Below, piece after piece: positions 27,271 to 35,776 of a stretch of 58,665 bases of DNA. Both the position numbers and the translations under genes were made by a program. Location: positions 1-58,665 of the forward strand of contig DUNT01000061.1 in assembly GCA_012839205.1 (NCBI GenBank). The letters are read 5' to 3'. The notes below the pieces were generated by a model. It was not told where the DNA came from. It worked only from the letters and a program-made list of their open reading frames with translations, and made no database searches. The stretch comes from Clostridiaceae bacterium (lineage in GTDB: Bacteria; Bacillota; Clostridia; DSM-8532). The first letter of the stretch is position 1. The number at the start of each line of letters is the position of its first letter.

Positions 27271-27972
27271 TCAGCCTCCTAAGGAATTAAAAAGTAACAT
27301 CAGCTCTTTTAAAAGCCTTTCCTCCATATTAATTTTTTCAGCATTATACGTGGTCTTGGCACGCTTTAAACCGCTGACGGCCTTTTTCTGTTTTCTTATA
27401 TGTTCTTTTACCCAATCCTTTAACAAGGGATCTTTTTTATTGAGTAATACATCACCAATAACTTCCTGGATTCTATTCCAGTTTTCCTTTCGCTTTCCGG
27501 TATATTTGGTTGAGATTACCAGATAGATTCTGCTGCCTTCACATGCCAGACATTCATCGATAATCTCAAAACCATTTTCCCATAAAAACGGGCGGATTAG
27601 TTCCTTGTTAGTCATTGGCTGAATTAGGATACAACTTGCCTTTTGAGCTATATCCATTGACTCATAAATCAGTTCGGTAATCAAAGCGCCTCCCATTCCT
27701 GCCATGACTATAACATCTGCTTCTTGCTCCCGAATGGGTTCCAGACCGCTCCCCACACGTAATTCCATACTATTCATCAACATATATTTCTTGCGGGTTC
27801 TTTCTGCCCTTTCCAACGGGCCGGACTTTATATCACTGGCTATTGCTCTTTTACAGCGGCCACTAAGAAGAGCAAATGCCGGAATTAATGCATGGTCAGT
27901 TCCGATATCCGAAAGAATATCGCAAGGAGGAATCATATCATATATAAGTTTTAGTCTTCCTTTAAGAACCAT
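27271..27972 (-). CDS. trmK: tRNA (adenine-22-N1) methyltransferase TrmK
   Basis: 233 residues from ATG 27972 (MVLKGRLKLIYDMIP, the family N-terminus). A TTG five codons upstream is possible but has no better ribosome site. The Rossmann methyltransferase motif is DIGTDHALIPAFALLSGRCKRAIASDI, and the catalytic loop region is VIVMAGMGGALITELI. A C-terminal coiled-coil helix follows. It methylates N1 of A22 in the tRNA D-loop. It forms an operon with the nif3 gene, without the rpoD neighbour often seen upstream. Confidence 0.92.
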   Translation of the reverse strand: MVLKGRLKLIYDMIPPCDILSDIGTDHALIPAFALLSGRCKRAIASDIKSGPLERAERTRKKYMLMNSMELRVGSGLEPIREQEADVIVMAGMGGALITELIYESMDIAQKASCILIQPMTNKELIRPFLWENGFEIIDECLACEGSRIYLVISTKYTGKRKENWNRIQEVIGDVLLNKKDPLLKDWVKEHIRKQKKAVSGLKRAKTTYNAEKINMEERLLKELMLLFNSLGG

Positions 27973-28128
27973 AAATGCCCCCGTCAATTTATCCGGATAG
28001 TATGACGTATTTTTTAATCCTTAATTTATTACGAAATCCGGGTTGTTGAGAACAGCGAATTTTTCTGACCACATTACAGTATGGTGCCAGACAATGCCGT
28101 CAGTATTTAACTCCGGCTAAACTTTAAA

Positions 28129-28155
28129 AAGGATGATTGCTCTGCAATCATCCTT
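28129..28155 (-). terminator. Terminator of the tRNA operon
   Basis: AAGGATGATTGC, a 3-nt loop and GCAATCATCCTT pair over 12 bp. TTTTTAAA follows on the minus strand. It begins about 10 nt after the second tRNA. Confidence 0.88.
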
Positions 28156-28164
28156 CCTATTTAT

Positions 28165-28241
28165 TGGTGGGCCTTCAGGGACTCGAACCCCGGACCAACC
28201 GGTTATGAGCCGGTGGCTCTGACCAACTGAGCTAAAGGCCC
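28165..28241 (-). tRNA. tRNA with CAU anticodon, probably tRNA-Ile2 (else elongator Met)
   Basis: 77 nt including encoded CCA. The acceptor is GGGCCTT with AAGGCCC, the anticodon loop CTCATAA gives CAU, and the T arm is GGGGTTCGAGTCCC. Pairs C4-G69 and C5-G68 are the TilS-recognised features of tRNA-Ile2, whose C34 becomes lysidine to read AUA. This favours Ile2 over methionine, but anticodon alone cannot decide. Confidence 0.93.
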
Positions 28242-28246
28242 GCATA

Positions 28247-28322
28247 TGGCTCCTCAAGTTGGACTCGAACCAACGACCCTTCGGTTAACAGCCGAATGCT
28301 CTACCGACTGAGCTATTGAGGA
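28247..28322 (-). tRNA. tRNA-Asn (GUU)
   Basis: 76 nt including encoded CCA. The acceptor is TCCTCAA with TTGAGGA, the anticodon loop CTGTTAA gives GUU, and the T arm is GTTGGTTCGAGTCCAAC. It is the first gene of a two-tRNA operon, five nt before the CAU tRNA. Confidence 0.97.
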
Positions 28323-28360
28323 AAGTTATTGCACTTTACTACAAGCGCAGAACAAGATAT

Positions 28361-28389
28361 ATTATACTGATAAAGCAGCTATCGGTCAA
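28361..28389 (-). promoter_or_regulatory. SigA promoter of the tRNA operon
   Basis: Minus strand TTGACC (28389-28384), 17 nt, TATAAT (28366-28361), about 40 nt before tRNA-Asn. It is near consensus, as expected for stable RNA. Confidence 0.85.
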
Positions 28390-28478
28390 GATTAATTTTA
28401 AATCTTTATTTGAATTTTGATTTACCCTCATTTGAACTAGTAAATTCCACTCTAAAACAGGTGATACAAAAGTTACTC

Positions 28479-28946
28479 TTAAAATCTGTCATTATTTACA
28501 ATCAGATACCGGAGAGCCATATATCTCTTTAAAGTATTCTCTGTCTGGATTAATACGTCTTCTAAAAACAGACTGTATAATTCCGGGCTTTCTAAAATAT
28601 ATTTTGCCTCCAGGACACGATCAGAGAAAGTACTGATTTTTCTGACTACATCCGGATCAGACAGAGTTTTTAGATTTCTCTCCTTAGCCAGCGTCAGCTT
28701 AAGCAGTGACGGGATTCGTGAAAGGTAGCTATCCTCGGTGGATTCAATGCCCAAAAGCATCTCAATATCTATATCGAGTTCGTGTATTATCCTTAATATG
28801 ATTTCTAGTTTAGGATTGGTTCGTCTGCCGTTTTCTATCTGCGAGAGGTACCCGGGTGATATCTCTATTAACTTAGCAAATTCGCTTAAGTTATACCCTT
28901 TTTCTTCGCGTTTGGTTTTAATTATTTCGCCAATACTTATTTCCAT
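28479..28946 (-). CDS. XRE-family transcriptional regulator
   Basis: 155 residues from ATG 28946, six nt after AGAGGA; an ATG eight codons earlier has no ribosome site. Residues 1-60 are a lambda-repressor-type HTH: IGEIIKTKREEKGYNLSEFAKLIEISPGYLSQIENGRR. The C-terminal 90 residues are helical and unrecognised, perhaps for dimerisation or ligand sensing. It is monocistronic, next to the tRNA operon and facing away from the penicillin-binding protein gene. Targets unknown. Confidence 0.87.
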   Translation of the reverse strand: MEISIGEIIKTKREEKGYNLSEFAKLIEISPGYLSQIENGRRTNPKLEIILRIIHELDIDIEMLLGIESTEDSYLSRIPSLLKLTLAKERNLKTLSDPDVVRKISTFSDRVLEAKYILESPELYSLFLEDVLIQTENTLKRYMALRYLIVNNDRF

Positions 28947-29220
28947 ATGAGTTCCTCTATTCTGATTCATATATAATAGTCTTATTTCTTTTGAAAATTG
29001 ATTTCATTTCCCCATACATTACCAGGTAAAGGTCTGTATTTCCTTAATTGTATAACGTTCTAAAACTGGTGTTGTCAATATTCTTAACTATGCTGTGCTA
29101 TGTTTTTGAAACAGAATTGTATTTATAATATCTTACTTTAGAATAATATTATATTATATATATCAGCTAGTAGTCAAAGATACCCAGTAACTTTTACCGA
29201 CAGATAATATGTGTTATAAT

Positions 29221-29307
29221 AATAACCTCTCCCGTTACCGAAATCGGAGATTTCGAACGGGTGCCCGAGAGCATTGATACTGCGTATGAATAACCTCTCC
29301 CGTTACC
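29221..29307. repeat. Extra duplicated module at the outer end of repeat copy 2
   Basis: AATAACCTCTCCCGTTACC occurs at 29221-29239 and again at 29289-29307. Between them lie a 7-bp hairpin (CGAAATC, GGA, GATTTCG) and GAACGGGTGCCCGAGAGCAT, which reappears nearly identically at 29412-29431 inside the main element. So this end has been extended by duplication of element parts. Confidence 0.65.
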
Positions 29308-29526
29308 TGTGCTGTCATCCTGAGCATAGCGCAGCGGAGTCGAAGGATCTTACACGTCAACATAAAAGATTCTTCGCTGTCGCTCAGAATGACACGGGAA
29401 TTCAAAATGGCAACGGGTGCCCGAGAACATTGAAACACTAAGCAGATTAGCCTGCTTTGCAGGCTACACCGTCTTGCGACGGCCCACAGCAAATAAATTG
29501 CTGTGTCTGAACTTGTGTTATAATAA
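29286..29526 (-). repeat. Composite structured repeat, copy 2
   Basis: Read on the minus strand it aligns with 23077-23320 over its full length. H1 is 29485-29505, H2 29468-29483, H3 29448-29466 and H4 29313-29394, in the same order and spacing. H1 has a compensated A-T to C-G change, H2 a new GCAA loop with a G-T closing pair, and H3 a different stem sequence that still pairs over 8 bp. The H4 arms and the internal GTTGACGTG block are kept. With the duplicated module it fills most of the 620-nt gap before the penicillin-binding protein. Confidence 0.8.
29516..29524 (+). promoter_or_regulatory. Extended -10 promoter of the penicillin-binding protein gene
   Basis: TGTTATAAT gives TG-N-TATAAT at the very end of repeat copy 2, about 45 nt before the ATG at 29570. 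No good -35 is seen, as usual for extended -10 promoters. A second identical TGTGTTATAATAA lies at 29210-29222 beyond the other end of the element. Confidence 0.6.
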
Positions 29527-29569
29527 CTTTTGTGAATTATTTTTTGTCCTTAAACGAGGAGGATACTAT

Positions 29570-32137
29570 ATGAATAAAAACTTTGGAAGCCGCAAGAAAT
29601 CAGATGTTACACCCGCTGCTTCAAAGAAAAATTCAAGTCTTGGTTTGATTATACTGGCATTGTTTTTGAAGGCCTTTTTATTGTCCCTTACTATTGTTTT
29701 TTCACTGCTGCTTGTAGTGGGAAGTGCAGCAGGTGGCCTGCTGGGCGGCGGCGTTTACGGCATTATTAAAACAACTCCCATGGTTGAGGCCGAATTGTTT
29801 AAAACCATGGGTTTTAATTCCTATGTATATGACGCTGACGGAAACATTATTGCCGAACTAAAAAGAGAAGAAAACCGTGTCTGGATTAATTATGAAGAAA
29901 TACCGAAAATGCTGATCGATGCTTATATAGCTGTTGAAGATAAGCGTTTTGAAGAACACAAAGGAATTGATTTCAGACGCATAGGCAGTGCCGTTATTAC
30001 TTATGGTAAAAAGCTGTTAGGTGCTGATGTTGAGATGGAGGGCGGAAGTACAATTACTCAGCAGCTGATAAAAAACCTTACAAAACGTGATGATGTAACC
30101 GTACCCCGTAAACTTCAGGAGCAATGGCAGGCCTTACAGCTGGAAAAAGTATTAACGAAAGAAGAGATTTTAACATATTATCTTAACAATATACCTATGG
30201 GTGGCAATTTCTACGGAATTGAAACAGCCGCCAAGGGTTATTTTGGTAAAGACGTCCGGGATTTATCTCTGGCCGAATGTGCCAGTCTTGCCGGAATAAC
30301 CAATTGGCCTACCAAATATATGCCCATTAATGAAGACAACATAGAAGCAAATATGGCCAGAACAAAGACAATCTTAGGACTAATGCTGGAGCAGGAAAAA
30401 ATAACACAAAGTGAATATGAGGAAGCTCTTAACGAAAAGATATCATTCCGGTATAATCCGGAAGCAGGAAAAGTTATGAGGACCAGCAATCAGTCCTATT
30501 TTGTAGATGAGGTAATAAAAAACCTTAAAAACTATCTGATGCAGACAGGCGATTATACTGAGCAGGCAGCGTTAGACATCATTTACAATAATGGTCTCCA
30601 TATCTATTCCACCATGGATCCAAAGGTGCAAAGGGCTTTGGATGAGGTTTTTACAGATCCTGAATATTTTTCATTTGATAATAAATACACCGATGAAAAG
30701 CCTCAGGCGGCTATGGTTGTCTTGGGAAGAGACGGTTTTGTAAAAGGTGTTTATGGTGGACGAGGTGCCAAAGAAGGCAGTGTGTTCAATCGCGCAACTC
30801 AAGCCGAGCGTCCGCCGGGATCCGCAATAAAGCCTATTCTGATATATGGACCCGGTATTGACAGCAGAGCTATAACTGCAGCTACAGTAGTCGACGATGT
30901 AAAACAGTATCTGCTGCACGATAAACCTGAGGAGGAATGGCCCAGAAATGTTGAAAGAGCAAATTATGGCTTAACAACCGCACGGATAGGTGTGTTTAAG
31001 TCCCGGAATGTTGTGGCAACATTGCTGTTGAAAGATCATGTAGGTATACCAACAGCCCTCGATTACCTAAACAAACTTGGTATTGACAGACGGGAAGAAC
31101 AGTATTTATCCATAGCCATGGGCGGATTCAACAAAGGTATGACGCCCCTCGAAATGGCCGCGGCCTTTTCCCCCTTTGCCAATAAAGGAATATATACAAC
31201 ACCCATGTTCTTTACCGAGGTAAAGGATAGCAACGGAAAAACCATTATATCTATAAAACCTGAAAGAGAACAGGTGTTTTCAGAACAAACTGTATTCATT
31301 ATGGATGATATGCTGCAAGATGTTGTTACAAAGGGAACTGCTTATCCCGAAGGTATAATTGAATACACGGATGCAGAAGACAAAAAAGTGGTCATACCTT
31401 CAGCAGGAAAAACTGGAACCACAGATTCCAACAAGGATAAATGGTTCTGCGGATTTACCCCGTATTATGTAGGGGTTAGCTGGTACGGTTATGATAAAGC
31501 TGTAGAGATAGAAAGAGAAGAAAGGGATAATGCATTACTCATATGGAATGCCGTTATGAACAAAGTTCATGAAGGATTACCGTCTGTCCCGTTTTTTGAC
31601 ACCGTACCACCAAATATAGTAAAACGAACAATTTGTATTGACTCGGGCAAGATTGCCACCGAACTTTGCAGAAGGGATCCCCGGGGCGGCAGAGTTCGTG
31701 AGGAATACTTCATAGAAGGAACTGAGCCTTCTTATAGCGATACGTGTAAGGTTCATGTCGAATATGATGCTTGTACTGCCTCAAAAGATGCTCAAAACAG
31801 AGATCTTCTCGCAACCGAATACTGTCCTTTTGAAACAATAGTGAAAAAGGTGGGCATAAAAAGACCGGTAGAGTACAAGCCTGCATTCCCAAATGATCCT
31901 TACCCAGCAGACAGTATTTATGAAATGCCTGAAGGAGAATACTGTACTGTTCATGGGCATGGTACACTGATTCCTCCCATAGTGGAAGATTATCTCCCAC
32001 CTGAATCTATAATCGATGATGAAGGTCCGCCTGAAGGCTTACCGGGCGGTCCCTGGGCAGAGGATATTGGTGATCCGTACGCTGAGGAGAACTGGGAAGG
32101 TATAGACTGGGGAAACGATCCCAGAAGATGGGATTAG
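29570..32137 (+). CDS. Class A penicillin-binding protein (PBP1A-type, transglycosylase/transpeptidase)
   Basis: 855 residues from ATG 29570, after GAGGAGG; frames starting further up run through the repeat. There is a cytoplasmic tail and one span (about 23-60). The GT51 glycosyltransferase domain has catalytic Glu123 (AVEDKRF) and EGGSTITQQL. The transpeptidase domain has SxxK (PGSAIKP), SxN (KSRNVV) and KTGT (GKTGTTDS). It polymerises and crosslinks peptidoglycan. The C-terminal 200 residues contain several cysteines (CRRDPRGG, CKVHVEYDACTA, YCPFE) and end in a Pro/Gly/Asp-rich tail (PPEGLPGGPWAEDIGDPYAEE), an unusual extracytoplasmic extension. Confidence 0.95.
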   Translation: MNKNFGSRKKSDVTPAASKKNSSLGLIILALFLKAFLLSLTIVFSLLLVVGSAAGGLLGGGVYGIIKTTPMVEAELFKTMGFNSYVYDADGNIIAELKREENRVWINYEEIPKMLIDAYIAVEDKRFEEHKGIDFRRIGSAVITYGKKLLGADVEMEGGSTITQQLIKNLTKRDDVTVPRKLQEQWQALQLEKVLTKEEILTYYLNNIPMGGNFYGIETAAKGYFGKDVRDLSLAECASLAGITNWPTKYMPINEDNIEANMARTKTILGLMLEQEKITQSEYEEALNEKISFRYNPEAGKVMRTSNQSYFVDEVIKNLKNYLMQTGDYTEQAALDIIYNNGLHIYSTMDPKVQRALDEVFTDPEYFSFDNKYTDEKPQAAMVVLGRDGFVKGVYGGRGAKEGSVFNRATQAERPPGSAIKPILIYGPGIDSRAITAATVVDDVKQYLLHDKPEEEWPRNVERANYGLTTARIGVFKSRNVVATLLLKDHVGIPTALDYLNKLGIDRREEQYLSIAMGGFNKGMTPLEMAAAFSPFANKGIYTTPMFFTEVKDSNGKTIISIKPEREQVFSEQTVFIMDDMLQDVVTKGTAYPEGIIEYTDAEDKKVVIPSAGKTGTTDSNKDKWFCGFTPYYVGVSWYGYDKAVEIEREERDNALLIWNAVMNKVHEGLPSVPFFDTVPPNIVKRTICIDSGKIATELCRRDPRGGRVREEYFIEGTEPSYSDTCKVHVEYDACTASKDAQNRDLLATEYCPFETIVKKVGIKRPVEYKPAFPNDPYPADSIYEMPEGEYCTVHGHGTLIPPIVEDYLPPESIIDDEGPPEGLPGGPWAEDIGDPYAEENWEGIDWGNDPRRWD

Positions 32138-32162
32138 AAATCGAGTTGAAATATAGGAAAAG

Positions 32163-32195
32163 GTGCCGTGCGTAAGCAGTCATGACGCACGGCAC
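32163..32195. terminator. Bidirectional terminator between PBP and RNA methyltransferase genes
   Basis: GTGCCGTGCGT pairs with ACGCACGGCAC over 11 bp. TTTATTCTTT follows on the plus strand and CCTTTTCC on the minus strand. It is 26 nt after the PBP stop and 9 nt from the opposing gene end. Confidence 0.78.
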
Positions 32196-32203
32196 TTTAT
32201 TCT

Positions 32204-33337
32204 TTATTTCTCTGGTTTAGGACCAAAATATTGATAATAATAGCTTAAGAGCCCTCCGTTATATAGTTTGCGGTTTTTATCGGCCTTTCTTCCAAATGCC
32301 TTTTCAAATTCAGGATCAGAATTCATTATATAATAAGACCAGGTAGGAAGCCTTTTAAAACTCTCACCCATAGTTTGATAAAGCAGGGCATTTTCCTTCT
32401 TTTCGCCTAATCTCTGGCCATATGGTGGGTTTGTAATGATAAAACCGTATTTGGCTTTTGAAGAAATATCTTTTACATCCCTCACCTGAAAATGTACCGC
32501 TTCCGATACACCGGCCTGTCTGGCATGATAATTAGCCATACTCACAGCTTCGGGGTTTATATCATATCCTTGAATTAGCTTCTCTGTAACCGGCTTAATC
32601 AGGCTTCTTGCCTCCTCCAGAGCACTGTACCAGATTTTTTTGGGTACTATCGGCCACTCCTGGCAGTCAAATTCTCTGTCCAGTCCGGGTGCTTTATTCA
32701 TTGCCATCAGTGCGGCTTCAATAGGAATTGTACCAGACCCGCAAAAAGGGTCGATAAGGTTTTTCCCCGGTGACCATCGGCTTATTCTAAGCATGACGGC
32801 TGCAAGAGTTTCTTTAATGGGTGCAGAATATGCAAGACTTCTGTAACCTCTCTTATGCAAGCCATCACCGGTACTGTCCAGGGCAACTATTACACTGTCC
32901 TTGGTTATGCTGAAGTTAATATGAAACCTTGGGCCTGTCTCGGGGAAGGTTTCAAGTTTATATGCCTTTTTTAACCTTTCAACAACTGCCTTTTTAATTA
33001 TGGACTGACAATCAGATATACTCATAAGGGTTGACTTGACACATTTTCCGGTAACCGGAAATTCAGCATCCTTCGGAAGCCATTCTTCCCAGGGTATTGC
33101 AAGAACCGATTCAAAAAGATCGTTAAAAGTTGTAGCGGTGAATTCACCCATTAAAACATAGATACGCTCTGCCGAGCGAAGCCACAGGTTTGTCCGGCAT
33201 AGTGCCTCAAAATCACCATCAAAAAAAATCTTTCCATTATCAGTAAAAGTATCTTTATATCCTAGGTGTTTAATTTCACGTGTCACAACAGATTCTGTAC
33301 CAAACGCTGCAGTAGCGTATAGCCGTAAATTTTTCAT
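32204..33337 (-). CDS. THUMP-domain class I RNA methyltransferase (RlmL/YpsC-like)
   Basis: 377 residues. The N-terminus (LRLYATAAFGTESVVTREIKHLGY) and a THUMP domain (about 45-160) precede a UPF0020 methyltransferase domain. That domain has LIDPFCGSGTIPIEAALMA (SAM site, near 195-212) and the catalytic ITNPPYGQRLGE (NPPY for N-methylation of a base). RlmL relatives make m2G in 23S rRNA. The start is ATG 33337 with AAAGGAG. It is transcribed alone and converges on the PBP gene. Confidence 0.9.
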   Translation of the reverse strand: MKNLRLYATAAFGTESVVTREIKHLGYKDTFTDNGKIFFDGDFEALCRTNLWLRSAERIYVLMGEFTATTFNDLFESVLAIPWEEWLPKDAEFPVTGKCVKSTLMSISDCQSIIKKAVVERLKKAYKLETFPETGPRFHINFSITKDSVIVALDSTGDGLHKRGYRSLAYSAPIKETLAAVMLRISRWSPGKNLIDPFCGSGTIPIEAALMAMNKAPGLDREFDCQEWPIVPKKIWYSALEEARSLIKPVTEKLIQGYDINPEAVSMANYHARQAGVSEAVHFQVRDVKDISSKAKYGFIITNPPYGQRLGEKKENALLYQTMGESFKRLPTWSYYIMNSDPEFEKAFGRKADKNRKLYNGGLLSYYYQYFGPKPEK

Positions 33338-33416
33338 ATTGCTCCTTTATAGAACGAATTGTATCCTCACTAGTTTTAAAATGCTAATTATTAGCGTTCT
33401 TATTTATAATGCGGTT

Positions 33417-35075
33417 TTATTCCCTGAATAACGATCCTCCAATAAACTCACGTAAAATTGAATTTGCCGGTACAAGATCAGAGGGTGCTGATACAAAATA
33501 ACTTAAAAACTCAATTAACCTGCGTGCCTCTGCATATTGCGGCATATCTTTGGTTATCTCTTTCAGTAATGGAAGTACCAAAGGCTTTAGCATCGGAAGG
33601 TCATAAATCAGCGAGGAGTTAAACATTGCGTCTGCTTCTTCCTGGAACGGGAATATGTTTTTCTCTTCACCCTTTCTGACACTGGGCCACATATCAATTG
33701 TTTTAGGTGCAGGAGTGCCTCTGTACCTGTTATCCCTTACCATACGTCTGATAAGTCTTAAATCGGTAGTTGGGATTCGATTATGTCTGTCAATTCGCAT
33801 AGAGGTAATGGCACTGATATATATATTAAACTTATTCTCATGTTTTACTTCACTGGTGAGCCCGGGGTTCAGGCAATGAATGCCCTCAATCACCAATACC
33901 TCTCCCTCAGTCATTTTCAATTTTTTGCCGCGATACTCCCTGGTTCCTGTTTGAAAATTATAACTGGGGATTTCAACCTCGCCACCATTGATTAATGTGT
34001 TTATATCCCTGTTAAAAAGATACAGATCAACTGCCTCCAGGGCTTCATAGTCAGGCTTCCCCTCTTCGTCCAAAGGGGTATTGGTCTTTTCTACAAAATA
34101 ATCATCTACTGATATATTGAGTGGTTTTAAACCATTCACCCTTAGCTGAATAGATAGCCTTTGAGCAAAAGTTGTTTTTCCCGAAGAAGAGGGGCCTGCA
34201 ATCATAATTAACCTTTTTTGAGGTTGTTGATGCTTTATTAAATCAGCAATCTGTGCAATTTTTTTCTCGTGCAAAGCTTCGGCTATAAGCACAAGATCTT
34301 TAAGACCGCCGTTTTCTATCACATCATTGAGTTTTCCTACATCCTCCACCCCGAGTATGTTAATCCATTCGCCATACTCGCTAAAAATATTAAAGAGTTT
34401 CCTGGGAATTGGCACATCAGGTAATTTATTCGGATTCTCTTTCTTCGGCAGAATCAATACAATGCCGCCATTATCAGCCTCTACAGTAAAAAGTTTAAGA
34501 TAACCGGAGCTTGGTACCATGTAACCATAGAAATAGTCTTCTATATCATCAAACCTGTAAAGTGTAACATAATCTTTTTCACGGTTTTCTATAGCTCTGA
34601 ACCGGTCAACGCGCCCGCTTTTCAGGAATATTTTTCTGGCTGCATCAATGGAAACAGTCACTTTTGTAAAAGGTATGTCCATTTCCACCAGTTCCCTCAT
34701 CCGCTTTTCAATCTTACTTGCATCTTCCGGAGTTACCTGATAATTCAGAATTTCAAAAAAGACACCACGACTTACCGAGTGACGAATCTGCATTTCATAT
34801 CCAGGAAACAGATCCTTCACCGCCTTGATTAATAGAAATTTCAGACCCCGTTCATATATTCTTATTCCATCTTCACAAGCTAAGTCTACAAAGCTGATAT
34901 CGCAATCATTTTCTATGCGATATGTCAGCTCTCTTATTACATTGTTTATCAAAACAGCTACAATAACAGAATCCTTTTTCCCCTTTAATCCTTTAACTAG
35001 GTCTTCTATTCTTATGCCCTTTTTAATAAGCATATCTTTACCGTTTAATTTTATGCGTAATTCGTTATCAACCAT
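33417..35075 (-). CDS. TGS-domain nucleoside kinase (uridine kinase-like, ThrRS-like N-terminus)
   Basis: 552 residues. Residues 1-60 are a TGS-like beta-grasp domain. About 70-260 resemble the second ThrRS additional (editing-type) domain: IRHSVSRGVFFEI occupies the position of the editing HxxxH but only one His is kept. The C-terminal half is a PRK/uridine-kinase domain with P-loop AGPSSSGKTTFAQRL (near 292-306) and VIEGIHCLNPGLT. Proteins of this layout are common in Clostridia; the nucleoside substrate is not established. The ATG follows GGGAGG. Confidence 0.85.
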   Translation of the reverse strand: MVDNELRIKLNGKDMLIKKGIRIEDLVKGLKGKKDSVIVAVLINNVIRELTYRIENDCDISFVDLACEDGIRIYERGLKFLLIKAVKDLFPGYEMQIRHSVSRGVFFEILNYQVTPEDASKIEKRMRELVEMDIPFTKVTVSIDAARKIFLKSGRVDRFRAIENREKDYVTLYRFDDIEDYFYGYMVPSSGYLKLFTVEADNGGIVLILPKKENPNKLPDVPIPRKLFNIFSEYGEWINILGVEDVGKLNDVIENGGLKDLVLIAEALHEKKIAQIADLIKHQQPQKRLIMIAGPSSSGKTTFAQRLSIQLRVNGLKPLNISVDDYFVEKTNTPLDEEGKPDYEALEAVDLYLFNRDINTLINGGEVEIPSYNFQTGTREYRGKKLKMTEGEVLVIEGIHCLNPGLTSEVKHENKFNIYISAITSMRIDRHNRIPTTDLRLIRRMVRDNRYRGTPAPKTIDMWPSVRKGEEKNIFPFQEEADAMFNSSLIYDLPMLKPLVLPLLKEITKDMPQYAEARRLIEFLSYFVSAPSDLVPANSILREFIGGSLFRE

Positions 35076-35309
35076 AGACTACCTCCCATGTTTTAGCTAG
35101 TTTCATTATCCTATATTTACCCACATTCATCAAGTTTAAGGCTTTTGTATCATTTAGTATAACCAAATATGTGCCGCCTCTCTTGCAATCAGATCTTATA
35201 ATTAAGTTTTCTTTTAAGTATATTATTAATTCTCACGGTTCTATGTCCTCACAAGTTACTACGCTTGTACATATTATGTAAAAGAAACAAGCATGGAGGC
35301 AATATTGAA

Positions 35310-35498
35310 ATGGATAATCTCAACATAGCAACAGTATATACGGGAAACAACTGTACCGGTGAACCTATTATGATACCGGTTATGCCTATACGACCCGAAC
35401 TGGCTCGAGCTTATGTACCATACCAACTCTATAATAAGATTTTTTCACCACAAGAAAGCTTGAAGAAAGGAACTGTTTTCCCTGAACTTGTTAAATAA
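35310..35498 (+). CDS. cotJA: Spore coat-associated protein CotJA
   Basis: 62 residues from ATG 35310, ten nt after GGAGG; an upstream frame to 35265 lacks a ribosome site. The sequence PVMPIRPELARAYVPYQLYNKIFSPQESLKKGTVFPEL is the CotJA core. It is the first gene of cotJABC, which in B. subtilis is expressed in the mother cell under SigE and contributes to the inner spore coat. I see no convincing SigE promoter in the 230 nt upstream. Confidence 0.93.
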   Translation: MDNLNIATVYTGNNCTGEPIMIPVMPIRPELARAYVPYQLYNKIFSPQESLKKGTVFPELVK

Positions 35499-35519
35499 TT
35501 CATTTGGAGGTGTTTTTGC

Positions 35520-35774
35520 GTGGATGAACAAACAACGCTTTTAGAGCAAATTATGGCTTACGATTTTGCTCTGTACGATCTACAACTTTTTCTAAATACA
35601 CATCCTTCAGATACGAATGCACTTCGGGACTATAAAATGGCCTTGGAACAATCAGAAAACTTAAGACGTCAGTATCAAAGTAAATACGGCCCTCTGACAG
35701 CTCGATATCTGCCGAATACAACCTGCTGGCAGTGGATTAACGATCCTTGGCCATGGAATAATAAGGAGGTATAG
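35520..35774 (+). CDS. cotJB: Spore coat protein CotJB
   Basis: 84 residues starting at GTG 35520, after TGGAGGTG. The core LLEQIMAYDFALYDLQLFLNTHPSD and the C-terminal motif YGPLTARYLPNTTCWQWINDPWPWN identify CotJB. It lies 21 nt after cotJA and 2 nt before cotJC. It is a structural coat component made during sporulation. Confidence 0.95.
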   Translation: MDEQTTLLEQIMAYDFALYDLQLFLNTHPSDTNALRDYKMALEQSENLRRQYQSKYGPLTARYLPNTTCWQWINDPWPWNNKEV

Positions 35775-35776
35775 AA

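Noticed and set aside
29210-29526. 13-bp direct repeat TGTGTTATAATAA as a target-site duplication around repeat copy 2
   Set aside because: The string is an extended -10 promoter that also belongs to the repeat end in copy 1 and occurs before the PFK gene, so promoter reuse explains it as well as insertion does.
35080-35309. SigE promoter upstream of cotJA
   Set aside because: CATATTATG near 35271 is -10-like, but I found no acceptable -35 at the right distance.
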